NCBI GenBank assembly: GCA_003343705.1
Contig: QAKR01000028.1
Coordinates: 1-38,968, forward strand
Length of the DNA stretch: 38,968 bases
Reading direction: 5' to 3'
Source of the DNA: Clostridiales bacterium
Lineage (GTDB): Bacteria > Bacillota > Clostridia > Oscillospirales > UBA644
A program made the translations under genes and the position numbers. The notes below the pieces were generated by a model. The model was not told the origin of the DNA, did not search any database, and saw only the letters and a list, made by a program, of their open reading frames with translations. Positions 7,191-15,569 of the stretch are shown piece after piece; the stretch's first letter is position 1; the number at the start of each line of letters is the position of its first letter.

Positions 7191-9002
7191 ATGAAAAAAT
7201 TCATGGTGATCTTTTTAGCGGTTATTATGCTGGTACCTACTTTAGCAGTCGCAACACCGGCAGCAACCGATACTATTCAGATTCCTTATGCAACAACTGC
7301 TCCTTCTATTGATGGCAAAGGCAGCGATGATGCTTGGGGAAAAGCATACAAAACAACTCTTAATCCTTCAACTGCAGCAAAAGCAGGTACATATGTTCAG
7401 GAAAAAGGAAACACTTCCGGAGCAGCTACAGCTGATATTGCTGTTCTTTGGAATGAAAAAGGTCTTTATTTTAAGTGGGATGTAAAAGATCCTACACAGT
7501 CTTTTGCGTTGGACCTTCCAACAACCGGACTTAATGCAATGGATGGTGTTCAGGTTGTAATCGACCCGTTCTATAAAAGATTCTCTTCAGTTAAAAATTG
7601 TGCATTTTGTTTTACATTTGTCCCATATACATGTCCCAGAGGGTCGGGAGTAGGTCAAGTTCCTACAGGCGATGCTTCATGGTATGAGCATTGGCAATGG
7701 GTTGGTTTAGATAGCTCTACTGGTATCCAGTTGGCAACAACTCTTGATAGCCGTGATGATGATGTTGACGATGGTGTTGATCGTGTAAAACTCGTATCAG
7801 GATACACTATTGAAGTTTTTATTCCTGTTGGCGCTCTTAATCTAAACGGTAAAGATCCTTCATTTAAAGAAAAAACAAATATAGGTATAGGCTTTATGCT
7901 TATGGACTATTTATATGACCATGCAAAGTTTGAAGCTGCTGGTGGTGCTGAAGGCGGCGGTGCTGAAGCATCTCAGGTAGTTTATAATTTTTGTATGGAC
8001 TTTAGTAACAGTAAAAAAGATATAGGTAAACCTGCAAAATATAATACGGCTGTTCTTGTTAAAGAAATTGGTGATAGCGGGAATATCGGTACACCTTACG
8101 ATGCACTTCAAAATGCAATAAAACTCGCAGAAGAATATATAGCACAAAAAGATAAGTATACAGATTCATCAATAGCTGCTCTTCAAGCTGTAATTGACGA
8201 AGCAAAAAAACTTACATCAAGTGCATCCGAAGCAGAATGCACAGCAGCACAGACAAAAATCGGTACGGCTACAAACGGTTTAGTTCTTAAAGAAAATGAT
8301 ACTCTTAAAAATCAGATTGAAATTGCAGAATCTATTGTAAATAATAACGGAACCGACAACCCGTATACTGCTGAATCTTGGAAAGTTTTCACAGATGCTC
8401 TTGCAGCTGCAAAAGCTCTTATAGCAAAAGAAGGTTTTTCAGAAAGTTCTGAAGAAGCAAAAGCTGCAAAGAAAGCTCTTGAAGATGCAAGAATAGCCCT
8501 TGTTGAAAACGACGGATCTGAAATGGCTGATGTGGCTGAACTTGAAAAAGCTATTGATGCTGCAAAAAAAGTTAATAAAGCTGACTATACTCCCGCTTCA
8601 TATCAGGCTCTTGTAACAGCCCTTGAAAATGCCGAAGCTGTTTATGCTAAAGCAAACACTGCAACAAAAGCTGAAGTTGACGAAGCTACAAAAGCTTTAA
8701 AAGATGCTAATAATGCACTTGTAAGAAAAGATGCAAGCGCAAGCGCAGATGCAAATACAGGTTTCCCGTGGTGGGGTATTCTACTTATTGTTATAGGTGT
8801 TCTTGCAATAGCAGCGGTAGTTGTTGTTATTGTTTTAAAGAAGAAAAAAGATGCAACACAAGCTATATCTGATGGAGAAGAAACTGGTTCTGAAGATCAA
8901 GACACAGAGGAATCTGTTGATGAAGAAACTTCATATGGAGATCAAGAAGAAGACTCAGATAATTCATCTGAAGATACACAAAGCGACGAAGAAAATAACT
9001 AA
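7191..9002 (+). CDS. Surface protein: CBM9-like domain, three FIVAR repeats, membrane anchor
   Basis: 603 residues from the ATG at 7191 (AAAGGTGG ten bases upstream). Signal peptide at residues 1-25. Residues ~30-285 resemble the family 9 carbohydrate-binding/DOMON-like sandwich (PSIDGKGSDDAWGKA, VLWNEKGLYFKWDVKDP, MDGVQVVIDPF). Residues ~295-520 hold three helical FIVAR-type repeats of about 70 residues, each starting with a Leu/Ala-rich helix and ending in a pattern like AKKALEDARIALV. A membrane span (FPWWGILLIVIGVLAIAAVVVVIVL, split around residue 540) is followed by KKKK and an acidic cytoplasmic tail of about 45 residues. FIVAR repeats bind extracellular or cell-wall carbohydrate and act as spacers. 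It probably displays a glycan-binding head outside the wall. Not an LPXTG protein. A terminator follows. Confidence 0.85.
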   Translation: MKKFMVIFLAVIMLVPTLAVATPAATDTIQIPYATTAPSIDGKGSDDAWGKAYKTTLNPSTAAKAGTYVQEKGNTSGAATADIAVLWNEKGLYFKWDVKDPTQSFALDLPTTGLNAMDGVQVVIDPFYKRFSSVKNCAFCFTFVPYTCPRGSGVGQVPTGDASWYEHWQWVGLDSSTGIQLATTLDSRDDDVDDGVDRVKLVSGYTIEVFIPVGALNLNGKDPSFKEKTNIGIGFMLMDYLYDHAKFEAAGGAEGGGAEASQVVYNFCMDFSNSKKDIGKPAKYNTAVLVKEIGDSGNIGTPYDALQNAIKLAEEYIAQKDKYTDSSIAALQAVIDEAKKLTSSASEAECTAAQTKIGTATNGLVLKENDTLKNQIEIAESIVNNNGTDNPYTAESWKVFTDALAAAKALIAKEGFSESSEEAKAAKKALEDARIALVENDGSEMADVAELEKAIDAAKKVNKADYTPASYQALVTALENAEAVYAKANTATKAEVDEATKALKDANNALVRKDASASADANTGFPWWGILLIVIGVLAIAAVVVVIVLKKKKDATQAISDGEETGSEDQDTEESVDEETSYGDQEEDSDNSSEDTQSDEENN

Positions 9003-9045
9003 TTCAGTAAACAGTTTAAATATTTTTAAATGTAAATAATAATAT

Positions 9046-9091
9046 AATTCCCTTAGCGTTTATTCTACTTTGAAGAATACGCTAAGGGAAT
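9046..9091 (+). terminator. Terminator of the FIVAR surface protein gene
   Basis: ATTCCCTTAGCGT (9047-9059) pairs with ACGCTAAGGGAAT (9079-9091), with an inner ATTCT/AGAAT extension after a two-base bulge. It lies 45 bases after the stop codon. Confidence 0.7.
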
Positions 9092-9132
9092 TTATTAAGA
9101 GAAATTAAGTAATGTCATCATCAGTAAAAAAT

Positions 9133-9168
9133 AAAAAACACGCTTCCTTGATAAGAAGCGTGTTTTTT
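9133..9168 (-). terminator. Bidirectional terminator at the end of the ATP synthase operon
   Basis: ACACGCTTC (9138-9146) pairs with GAAGCGTGT (9155-9163), flanked by six A and six T, so it can work on both strands. It directly follows the atpC stop on the minus strand. Confidence 0.9.
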
Positions 9169-9171
9169 ATT

Positions 9172-9591
9172 TTAATTATTTATGTTGTTTCCTCTACTTA
9201 CTCTTAATCGCTCCATAGCCCTTGATAAAGCGATTTTAGAGGCTTTATATTCATTAATACTCTGTTGCTGACGTAGTTTTTCTTTTTCTGCTTCCAATGC
9301 ACGACGTGCACGTACTACATCAATGTCCTCAGGCCATTCACATGCAAGGACAAAAACAAGTACCTCATTGTGTAAAACTTCAATAAAGCCGAGGGAGTTA
9401 AAAGCTTCTCGCCATTGTCCTTTTTCATTTTTTATCTTAATAGAACCTATAGGTAATACAGCAACGGTAGGTGCATGGTCAGCATAGATACCTAAGCTGC
9501 CATCTTGTGCATTAACAACAAGAGCTTCTGCTTGACCGTTATAAAATTCTTTATCAGGAGTTAGAATATTAAGCTTAAAAAGTTTTGACAT
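9172..9591 (-). CDS. atpC: F1 ATP synthase epsilon subunit
   Basis: 139 residues from the ATG at 9591; AGGG lies eight bases before it, so the in-frame GTG at 9600 is less likely. The N-terminal beta sandwich (FKLNILTPDKEFYNGQ, GSLGIYADHAPTVAVLPIG) and the C-terminal two-helix hairpin (VRARRALEAEKEKLRQQQ to AMERLRVSR) are both complete. Epsilon joins gamma to the c-ring and its C-terminal helices can inhibit ATP hydrolysis. It is the last gene of the operon, starting 11 bases after the atpD stop. Confidence 0.97.
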   Translation of the reverse strand: MSKLFKLNILTPDKEFYNGQAEALVVNAQDGSLGIYADHAPTVAVLPIGSIKIKNEKGQWREAFNSLGFIEVLHNEVLVFVLACEWPEDIDVVRARRALEAEKEKLRQQQSINEYKASKIALSRAMERLRVSRGNNINN

Positions 9592-9601
9592 ATTTATCAC
9601 C

Positions 9602-10969
9602 CTATTGTTTTTCGGCTGCGCGTCTTACGTCATCGATATCTCCGACCATGTAAAATGCACTTTCAGGAAGGTCATCAGCTTCACCGTCAATTATCTGTCT
9701 AAAGCTTTCGACTGTTTTTTCAACTGGCACAAACTTTCCTTCATTACCGGTAAAAACTTCAGCAACGCTCATGGGTTGAGATAGAAAACGCTGCAACCTA
9801 CGCGCACGGTGCACAATTTTACGGTCATCTTCAGAAAGTTCATCCATACCCAAAATTGCTATTATATCTTTAAGTTCGTTATATCTTTGTAAACATTCAC
9901 GTACACGTTGAGCAACATTGTAATGTTTCTCTCCGACAATATCAGGATCAAGGATTTTTGAACCGGATTCTAGCGGATCAACGGCAGGGTATATACCCAT
10001 TTCAGATATGCTTCTAGATAATACAGTTGTTGCATCAAGATGTGAGAATATTGCTGCCGGGGCAGGGTCTGAAAGGTCATCTGCCGGAACATAAATAGCT
10101 TGAACAGAAGTTATTGAACCGTTTTTTGTAGAAGCTATTCGCTCTTCAAGTTCACCGAGCTCTGTAGTTAAAGTAGGCTGATAACCTACTGCAGACGGCA
10201 TTCTACCCAGTAATGCGGAAACTTCATTTCCTGCCTGAACATAACGAAATATATTATCAATAAAAAGAAGCACATCAAGGTGCATAACATCACGAAAATG
10301 TTCTGCCATTGTTAGTCCTGTCAAAGCCACACGCATACGTGATCCCGGTGGTTCGTTCATTTGTCCGAAAGCAAGTGCAGTTTTTTCTATTGCGCCGGTT
10401 TTTTCCATATCGTGTACAAGGTCATTTCCTTCACGGCTGCGTTCTCCAACACCTGTAAAAACAGAATACCCTCCGTGTTTTACTGCTATGTTATAAATAA
10501 GCTCCATAATAAGTGTCGTTTTGCCAACACCTGCCCCTCCGAAAAGGCCTATCTTCCCACCTTTTGCATAAGGTGCTAAAAGGTCAATTACCTTTATACC
10601 CGTTTCAAAAAACTCTGTATCGGGGTTTAAATCTGGAAAGGTAGGGGAAGGGCTGTGTATATTCTGTCGAGGACCTTCAATTTCACCTTTACCGTCTATG
10701 GGTCTGCCCAAAACGTCAACAACACGGCCAAGTGTGTTTCTGCCTACGGGAACGCTAATACCACTTCCGGTATCCTCTACTTCTGTCCCGCAGCAAAGGC
10801 CTTCCGTTGCCTCAAGTGCAATAGCTCTTACTACATGAGGCCGAACGTGGGAAGCTACTTCCATATGAATTCCGTTTTTTGTTATGAGAAGATTTTTCTG
10901 CGGCGGTTCTTTTTCGTCAAACCAGACATCCAAAACCGGTCCGCTTATTTTAATAATTCTGCCGGACAT
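9602..10969 (-). CDS. atpD: F1 ATP synthase beta (catalytic) subunit
   Basis: 455 residues. It has a Walker A GGAGVGKT at 144-151, catalytic glutamate in GVGERSREGND, Walker B LLFIDNIFR, and the DELSEDD motif that interacts with gamma near residue 375. The usual DELSEED reads DELSEDD, a conservative change. The length is near the family norm (about 465). The ribosome binding site AAGGA is 13 bases from the ATG, a little far, across a 26-base gap from atpG. Confidence 0.98.
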   Translation of the reverse strand: MSGRIIKISGPVLDVWFDEKEPPQKNLLITKNGIHMEVASHVRPHVVRAIALEATEGLCCGTEVEDTGSGISVPVGRNTLGRVVDVLGRPIDGKGEIEGPRQNIHSPSPTFPDLNPDTEFFETGIKVIDLLAPYAKGGKIGLFGGAGVGKTTLIMELIYNIAVKHGGYSVFTGVGERSREGNDLVHDMEKTGAIEKTALAFGQMNEPPGSRMRVALTGLTMAEHFRDVMHLDVLLFIDNIFRYVQAGNEVSALLGRMPSAVGYQPTLTTELGELEERIASTKNGSITSVQAIYVPADDLSDPAPAAIFSHLDATTVLSRSISEMGIYPAVDPLESGSKILDPDIVGEKHYNVAQRVRECLQRYNELKDIIAILGMDELSEDDRKIVHRARRLQRFLSQPMSVAEVFTGNEGKFVPVEKTVESFRQIIDGEADDLPESAFYMVGDIDDVRRAAEKQ

Positions 10970-10995
10970 TTTTAAAGACCATTCCTTTCACTTTG

Positions 10996-11853
10996 TCAGG
11001 CTTCATCAACCTTATGCGTAATTTCAGATATTTCCTGCGTTATCGCTGCCTGACGAGCACGATTGTAATCAAGTGTTAACTTTTTTAAAAGATCGTCAGC
11101 ATTGTCTGTAGCAGACTGCATAGCATTCATTCTCGCATAATGTTCAGAGGCATATGCCTGAACCATTGCTTCAAATAAGAAACCTACAAGATACTGCGGT
11201 ACAAGGTCGTAAAAGACCTCTTCCGGCGAGGGGATATATAATATTTCGTGCACGGGTTCTACCGTTTGTATGTTTTCATAATCGTGGATACGGATAGGTA
11301 AAATACGTCGTACAACAGGGTTGGGTGTTGATTTATTATCAAATGTAGTGAAAATTAAATACACAGAACGTGCTTCACTGTTGTCGAACAGATCCATTAA
11401 ATCCAAAACTAAGTTTCGAGCATTGTCAAGAGATGGGTTTTGTGAAACACCTGCAATTTCAATATCAGGCTTCATGCCTTTTTTCTTGAAATATTCGCTA
11501 CCCACTATTCCTATTGTTATTAATATAACATCACCGGCAGCAGAAATTTCGGAGTAAGCAAAATCCAGGAGCTTAGCATTGTGATCTCCGACCATTCCTT
11601 TATCACCGGAAATAACTATATATGCACGTTTTTTGCCCCAGCTGAGACTAAGATATGGGTGATCTACAGGGTGTGGTGACAGAAGAATATCTTTCATGGC
11701 GGATTGAACACGTTCAAAGTATAGATTATTATATGTAAGATTTTGCATAGCTTTTTTAATTCTTGCAGTGGAAACAAGCTTCATTGCATTTGTAATTTTG
11801 CGTGTTTGCTGAACTGCCGTTATATGACGGCGTATTTCATTTGTGTTCTGCAT
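10996..11853 (-). CDS. atpG: F1 ATP synthase gamma subunit
   Basis: 285 residues from the ATG at 11853, preferred to the upstream TTG because GAGGA lies eight bases before it. Conserved terminal helices are present: TNEIRRHITAVQQTRKITNAMKLV at the start (split by a turn) and the C-terminal NADDLLKKLTLDYNRARQAAITQEI region. Gamma is the central shaft transmitting c-ring rotation to the beta sites. It overlaps the end of atpA by 17 bases, so the two are translationally coupled. Confidence 0.96.
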   Translation of the reverse strand: MQNTNEIRRHITAVQQTRKITNAMKLVSTARIKKAMQNLTYNNLYFERVQSAMKDILLSPHPVDHPYLSLSWGKKRAYIVISGDKGMVGDHNAKLLDFAYSEISAAGDVILITIGIVGSEYFKKKGMKPDIEIAGVSQNPSLDNARNLVLDLMDLFDNSEARSVYLIFTTFDNKSTPNPVVRRILPIRIHDYENIQTVEPVHEILYIPSPEEVFYDLVPQYLVGFLFEAMVQAYASEHYARMNAMQSATDNADDLLKKLTLDYNRARQAAITQEISEITHKVDEA

Positions 11854-13573
11854 GTGCGTATTCCTCAAAAAACTCTGCTATAATATCTTCCAGAACTTTT
11901 TTATCGCTTTGAGTCATTTCTCCAGATGTATTTATTGAATGTATTGTACCTGAGCCACGCATATCAATATAATTAAGTAACTGTTGACGTACTTTTGAAA
12001 CTTGCTTTTTATCAACTGCAAGGAATTTATTGCTTTTATATGCAACTAAGAGAGCAACCTGTTTACCCAGGGATAAAACTTCGTCCTGCCCTTGTTTTAA
12101 AAGCTCTGTTAATCGTTCTCCTCTATTAAGCAAGGATAATGTTTGTGCATCTATATCAGCACCAAATTGTGCAAAAACAGCTGTGTCACGGTATTGGGCA
12201 AGTTCCAACCTAAGGCTTTGCGATACATCTTTCATAGCTTTATATTGTGCAGAACGTCCTACACGTGAAACTGAAAGACCAACATTTACAGCCGGACGAA
12301 CACCTGAGTTAAAAAGCTCTGTTTCAAGGTATATCTGACCGTCGGTTATTGAAATTACATTTGTAGGAATATATGCAGAAATATCTCCAGACATTGTTTC
12401 AATAATAGGTAATGCTGTCATAGAGCCTCCACCAAGTTCATCAGAAAGGCTTGCAGCTCGTTCCAAAAGACGGCTGTGAAGATAAAAGACATCACCCGGA
12501 TACGCTTCACGCCCAGAAGGACGACGGAGTAACAGTGACATTGAACGATATGCTGAAGCATGTTTTGATAAATCGTCGTAGACAACAAGAACGTCGCGCC
12601 CTTGATACATAAACGATTCTGCAACAGCACAAGCAGCATATGGTGTTAGATATTGCATACAAGCACCGTCATCTGCAGTTGTTGCTACAATAATGGTGTT
12701 CTGTAAAGCATTTGCTTCTTTCAATTTTTGTGCTACACGTCTTACAGTTGAAGCTTTTTGGCCTATTGCGCAATAAACACAAACAACGTCATCTTTTTTC
12801 TGGTTTATCATTGCAGATAATGCCAATGCTGTTTTTCCTGTTTGACGGTCTCCTATTATAAGTTCACGTTGGCCACGCCCGATTGGTATCATACTGTCAA
12901 CAGACAAAACGCCTGTCATCAATGGTTTACAAACCGGTTTTCTTTGCATAATTGTCGGTGCAGGGCACTCGAGGTTTCGACGTTCGGTATCAGTTAACGG
13001 CATTCCGTCTAAGGCTCGACCTATAGGGTCGATAATACGCCCTAGAAGTTTTGTGCCTGTACAGATATCTGCAACTCTGCCTGTTCCGCGTACAACATCA
13101 CCGGGGACTATGGAGCTTTCTTTAGAAAGCAAAACGGCGCCCACGCCATCTTCGGAAAGCTCAAGAGCAATTCCGTATTCACGTTCGCCGAATTCCAGTA
13201 ACTCTCCGTAACGGCTTGTTGAAAGCCCGTTGACGCTGACAATTCCGTCAGCGCATGAACGAACTGTTCCGTAGTCGTATACCGCGGGACTAAGCTTGTA
13301 TGAAGATATATGTTCATGAATAAATTCGTTAATACTTTGCTTTGCTGTTGTTAAATTATCAGAGATTTCATTATAAATTTTTTGAAGCTGTGTTTTATAA
13401 GCGGCATCGTATATCTTACCGTCCATATAAACACAGAACCCGCCTATAAGCGAATCGTCAATCTCTACTTTAAAGGAAATCGATTGACCAGCAATTTTTT
13501 CAAAATTCTTTTTAATGGTCTCTGCCTCTTCAGGCGGAAATTTCCGCGCAATTTTAAGAAGGGCTTCCTTCAT
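11837..13573 (-). CDS. atpA: ATP synthase: delta C-terminal domain fused to alpha subunit
   Basis: 578 residues. Residues ~73-578 are a full-length alpha subunit (about 505 residues): N-terminal helix, beta barrel from YDYGTVRSCADGIVSVNGL, nucleotide-binding GDRQTGKT at 241-248 (169-176 in E. coli, an offset of 72), and the arginine-finger region SVSRVGRSAQ. Residues 1-72 are not alpha: the segment SFKVEIDDSLIGGFCVYMDGK, then IYDAAYKTQLQKIYNEI, is the C-terminal beta-hairpin/helix domain of the delta (OSCP) subunit, which normally binds the b stalk. The N-terminal six-helix domain of delta is missing, and no separate atpH lies in the operon. No ATG, GTG or TTG occurs in frame between codons 51 and 126, so a normal alpha cannot arise by internal initiation. 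ATGA overlap with atpF; GAGGAA is eight bases upstream. Confidence 0.95.
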   Translation of the reverse strand: MKEALLKIARKFPPEEAETIKKNFEKIAGQSISFKVEIDDSLIGGFCVYMDGKIYDAAYKTQLQKIYNEISDNLTTAKQSINEFIHEHISSYKLSPAVYDYGTVRSCADGIVSVNGLSTSRYGELLEFGEREYGIALELSEDGVGAVLLSKESSIVPGDVVRGTGRVADICTGTKLLGRIIDPIGRALDGMPLTDTERRNLECPAPTIMQRKPVCKPLMTGVLSVDSMIPIGRGQRELIIGDRQTGKTALALSAMINQKKDDVVCVYCAIGQKASTVRRVAQKLKEANALQNTIIVATTADDGACMQYLTPYAACAVAESFMYQGRDVLVVYDDLSKHASAYRSMSLLLRRPSGREAYPGDVFYLHSRLLERAASLSDELGGGSMTALPIIETMSGDISAYIPTNVISITDGQIYLETELFNSGVRPAVNVGLSVSRVGRSAQYKAMKDVSQSLRLELAQYRDTAVFAQFGADIDAQTLSLLNRGERLTELLKQGQDEVLSLGKQVALLVAYKSNKFLAVDKKQVSKVRQQLLNYIDMRGSGTIHSINTSGEMTQSDKKVLEDIIAEFFEEYAHAEHK

Positions 13574-14052
13574 GATATATGTTCCTCTTTGAATATATTT
13601 TCGACCAAGGTTTTGTTGTCGGTTTCGTTAACTTCACGTTCAAGTATTTTGGATGCGATTTTAAGCGATAAATCTTTTATGTCGTCTTTTATTCCGCTTA
13701 AAACTGCAGCGGCATCAGCCTCGGCTTTTTTATGTGCATCATTAGTAATTTTTTCTGCATCTGCATGCGCCGCTTCAGTTATACGCTCAGCTTCAGTGTT
13801 AGCCTGAGCGATAATATTAACCATTTGTTCGTTAGCAGCTTTTTCACTTTCAGAAAGTTTTTTTGTAAATTCCTCTTTAAGCGAAAGAGCATCCTCCTTC
13901 GTTTTGGCGGCGTTTTCAATTTCATCTGTTATGCGCTTTTTACGATCTTTCATAAATTTAGACACAGGTTTATAAACAAGAAGTCTTAAAATTATAAAAA
14001 GTACAAAAATGTTTATTACGTGAATTACTATATCAAGTATATTGATGTCCAT
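13570..14052 (-). CDS. atpF: F0 ATP synthase subunit b
   Basis: 160 residues, a normal length. One N-terminal membrane span (IHVINIFVLFIILRLLVYKPV), then a long charged coiled coil rich in Ala, Glu and Lys to residue ~140, and a short C-terminal segment. Two copies form the peripheral stalk linking subunit a to delta. The C-terminus shows no delta-like extension, so this is not a mycobacterial-style b-delta fusion. It starts two bases after the atpE stop; the AAGGG site lies inside the atpE end. Confidence 0.95.
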   Translation of the reverse strand: MDINILDIVIHVINIFVLFIILRLLVYKPVSKFMKDRKKRITDEIENAAKTKEDALSLKEEFTKKLSESEKAANEQMVNIIAQANTEAERITEAAHADAEKITNDAHKKAEADAAAVLSGIKDDIKDLSLKIASKILEREVNETDNKTLVENIFKEEHIS

Positions 14053-14054
14053 TT

Positions 14055-14285
14055 TCAGCCCTTCATTGTAAATATCATTATGAGTGCGGTGACGAAACCA
14101 TATATTGCGGTGGATTCAGTCAACGCAAGACCAAGTATAAGTACAGAGTTTATTTTACCGGTTGCTTCGGGTTGACGTGCGACTGCATCAACAGCCCTCC
14201 CTGTTGCAAGACCCATTCCGAGACCTGCCAGTGCTGCTGCCAGCATACAAATACCTGCGCCAATTGCTATAAGACCAACGTTCAT
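14055..14285 (-). CDS. atpE: F0 ATP synthase subunit c (rotor ring)
   Basis: 76 residues from the second ATG (14285). The AAAGGA site is too close to the first ATG (14294) but eight bases from this one. It is a two-helix hairpin with the polar loop ARQPEA (36-41). The ion-binding carboxylate is E57, followed by S58 and Y62 (LTESTAIYG), as in sodium-translocating rings. However, the position that carries Gln or Glu in helix 1 of sodium-binding rings is Met24 (GLGMGLATG). The missing ligand favours proton coupling, but the rest of the signature is sodium-like. Confidence 0.95.
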   Translation of the reverse strand: MNVGLIAIGAGICMLAAALAGLGMGLATGRAVDAVARQPEATGKINSVLILGLALTESTAIYGFVTALIMIFTMKG

Positions 14286-14373
14286 TTTGTTCATCCTTTC
14301 AAAGTTGTATGAATATATTTAAAGTTTAAAGGGAGTTAATATAATAATTAAAAAAGAATAGTTTTGTATATTA

Positions 14374-15267
14374 TTATTCCGTAGCTTCATTAATAAATGT
14401 AAGTGTTAGAGTAACAAATATAAATCCTTGTATTACAGGATGGAAAATATTAAAGTAAAGGCCTAAAACACTGGGGATGCCTATTGCTGCGTTTCCTAAT
14501 GCATAATAAAGTAAATCCATTACTATTAAACCGCCAAGCATATTACCGAAAAGACGGCATGCCATCGAAACAGGAATAGCTATATCACAGATGATACGTA
14601 TGGGAAAAATAACCGGAGTAGGGGATGAAAGACCTTTAACGCGGCCTACAACACCCTTTTTCTTAATTCCGTAATAGTTTATCATTATAAAAGTTATAAC
14701 AGAAAGGGCTAATGTCAACGTTATATCTGCTGTCGGAGCGCGAATTCCGAAAAGTTCTGTTGCTGCACATGCAAGCATTAGAACAGAGATAGAAAATATA
14801 TAAGAACAGAAAATGGAACTTAATCCTTCTGTTTTATCATGAACGTATTTTTCAAGGTTTTCAACAGCAATTTCCATTATGTTTTGCAAGCCTTTAGGAT
14901 TATCTTTAAAGCGAGGTACAGCAAATATTCTGAATAAAATTGCAAGAACAAGAACAATTGCAATAATAACCCAAGTTACTAAAACAGTCATGCTCACGCT
15001 GTAACCGAATAGCTCTACACGTTCTGCTGTAAGAGAAAGAGTAAACTCACCTTTTTCTTCTTTCCCGAATAGCATTGTTAAAACTTTTACTACAAAAAGC
15101 CATGAACCGGCGATCGACATAACGACCGCCAGAATTTTTTTGATTTTTAGTTTTTTAGAAGGTTTTGACTCAATTTTTAATTGTTTGTTATAATATCTGG
15201 TGTAGAAAAACCCAATTACGGCTATAGCCGCAAAAAGACCGGCCAGAACTATGTTCCATATATTCAC
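14374..15267 (-). CDS. atpB: F0 ATP synthase subunit a, with extended N-terminus
   Basis: 297 residues, starting with GTG that overlaps the atpI stop (GTGA). The essential stator arginine is R238 in SMACRLFGNMLGG; the C-terminal helices facing the c-ring (LYYALGNAAIGIPSVLG, FIFVTLTLTFINEA) are normal. Before the usual first span (92-114) there are two extra predicted spans at about residues 3-22 and 43-66 joined by a very basic loop (KPSKKLKIKK). This makes the protein about 30-60 residues longer than usual. It forms the ion half-channels. Confidence 0.95.
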   Translation of the reverse strand: MNIWNIVLAGLFAAIAVIGFFYTRYYNKQLKIESKPSKKLKIKKILAVVMSIAGSWLFVVKVLTMLFGKEEKGEFTLSLTAERVELFGYSVSMTVLVTWVIIAIVLVLAILFRIFAVPRFKDNPKGLQNIMEIAVENLEKYVHDKTEGLSSIFCSYIFSISVLMLACAATELFGIRAPTADITLTLALSVITFIMINYYGIKKKGVVGRVKGLSSPTPVIFPIRIICDIAIPVSMACRLFGNMLGGLIVMDLLYYALGNAAIGIPSVLGLYFNIFHPVIQGFIFVTLTLTFINEATE

Positions 15268-15536
15268 TTTGCGTCATTTCCTTTATTTTTAATGGTTTGA
15301 AGCGTAAACTTAATTACGGAAAGTATTATAAGTGCACCGGCAAGCCCAATGGCTGTCCATAAAAGTTGTTCTTTAATAAAAAATGCAACAGTAAGCAGAA
15401 CTATAAGTGGCACAAAGGCAAAAAGGATCCCGAAAAGTACGTTTGGTTTTTGCTTTTTTGTGACTGATGAAACAAATTTATAAAGTAGATAAAACTCTGC
15501 TGTACCAAAAACAATACCGATGATAAAACCTAACAT
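15264..15536 (-). CDS. atpI: ATP synthase subunit I-like small membrane protein
   Basis: 90 residues from the ATG at 15536, chosen because GGAGG (15541-15545) directly precedes it. About three hydrophobic spans (2-20, 34-54, 58-80) and a basic C-terminus. Identification rests on position as the first gene before atpB and on size and hydrophobicity; the sequence itself is weakly conserved, as is usual for AtpI, which assists c-ring assembly. It ends in a 4-base overlap with atpB. Confidence 0.7.
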   Translation of the reverse strand: MLGFIIGIVFGTAEFYLLYKFVSSVTKKQKPNVLFGILFAFVPLIVLLTVAFFIKEQLLWTAIGLAGALIILSVIKFTLQTIKNKGNDAK

Positions 15537-15569
15537 AATTCCTCCGGAATAAATTTTTTCGCTCCTCTG

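Noticed and set aside
13570..14052. b-delta fusion of the mycobacterial type
   Set aside because: The b protein has normal length and no delta-like C-terminus; the delta domain is on alpha instead.
14055..14285. Sodium-specific ATP synthase
   Set aside because: The helix 1 Gln/Glu ligand is replaced by Met24, so the sodium signature is incomplete; left as an open question.
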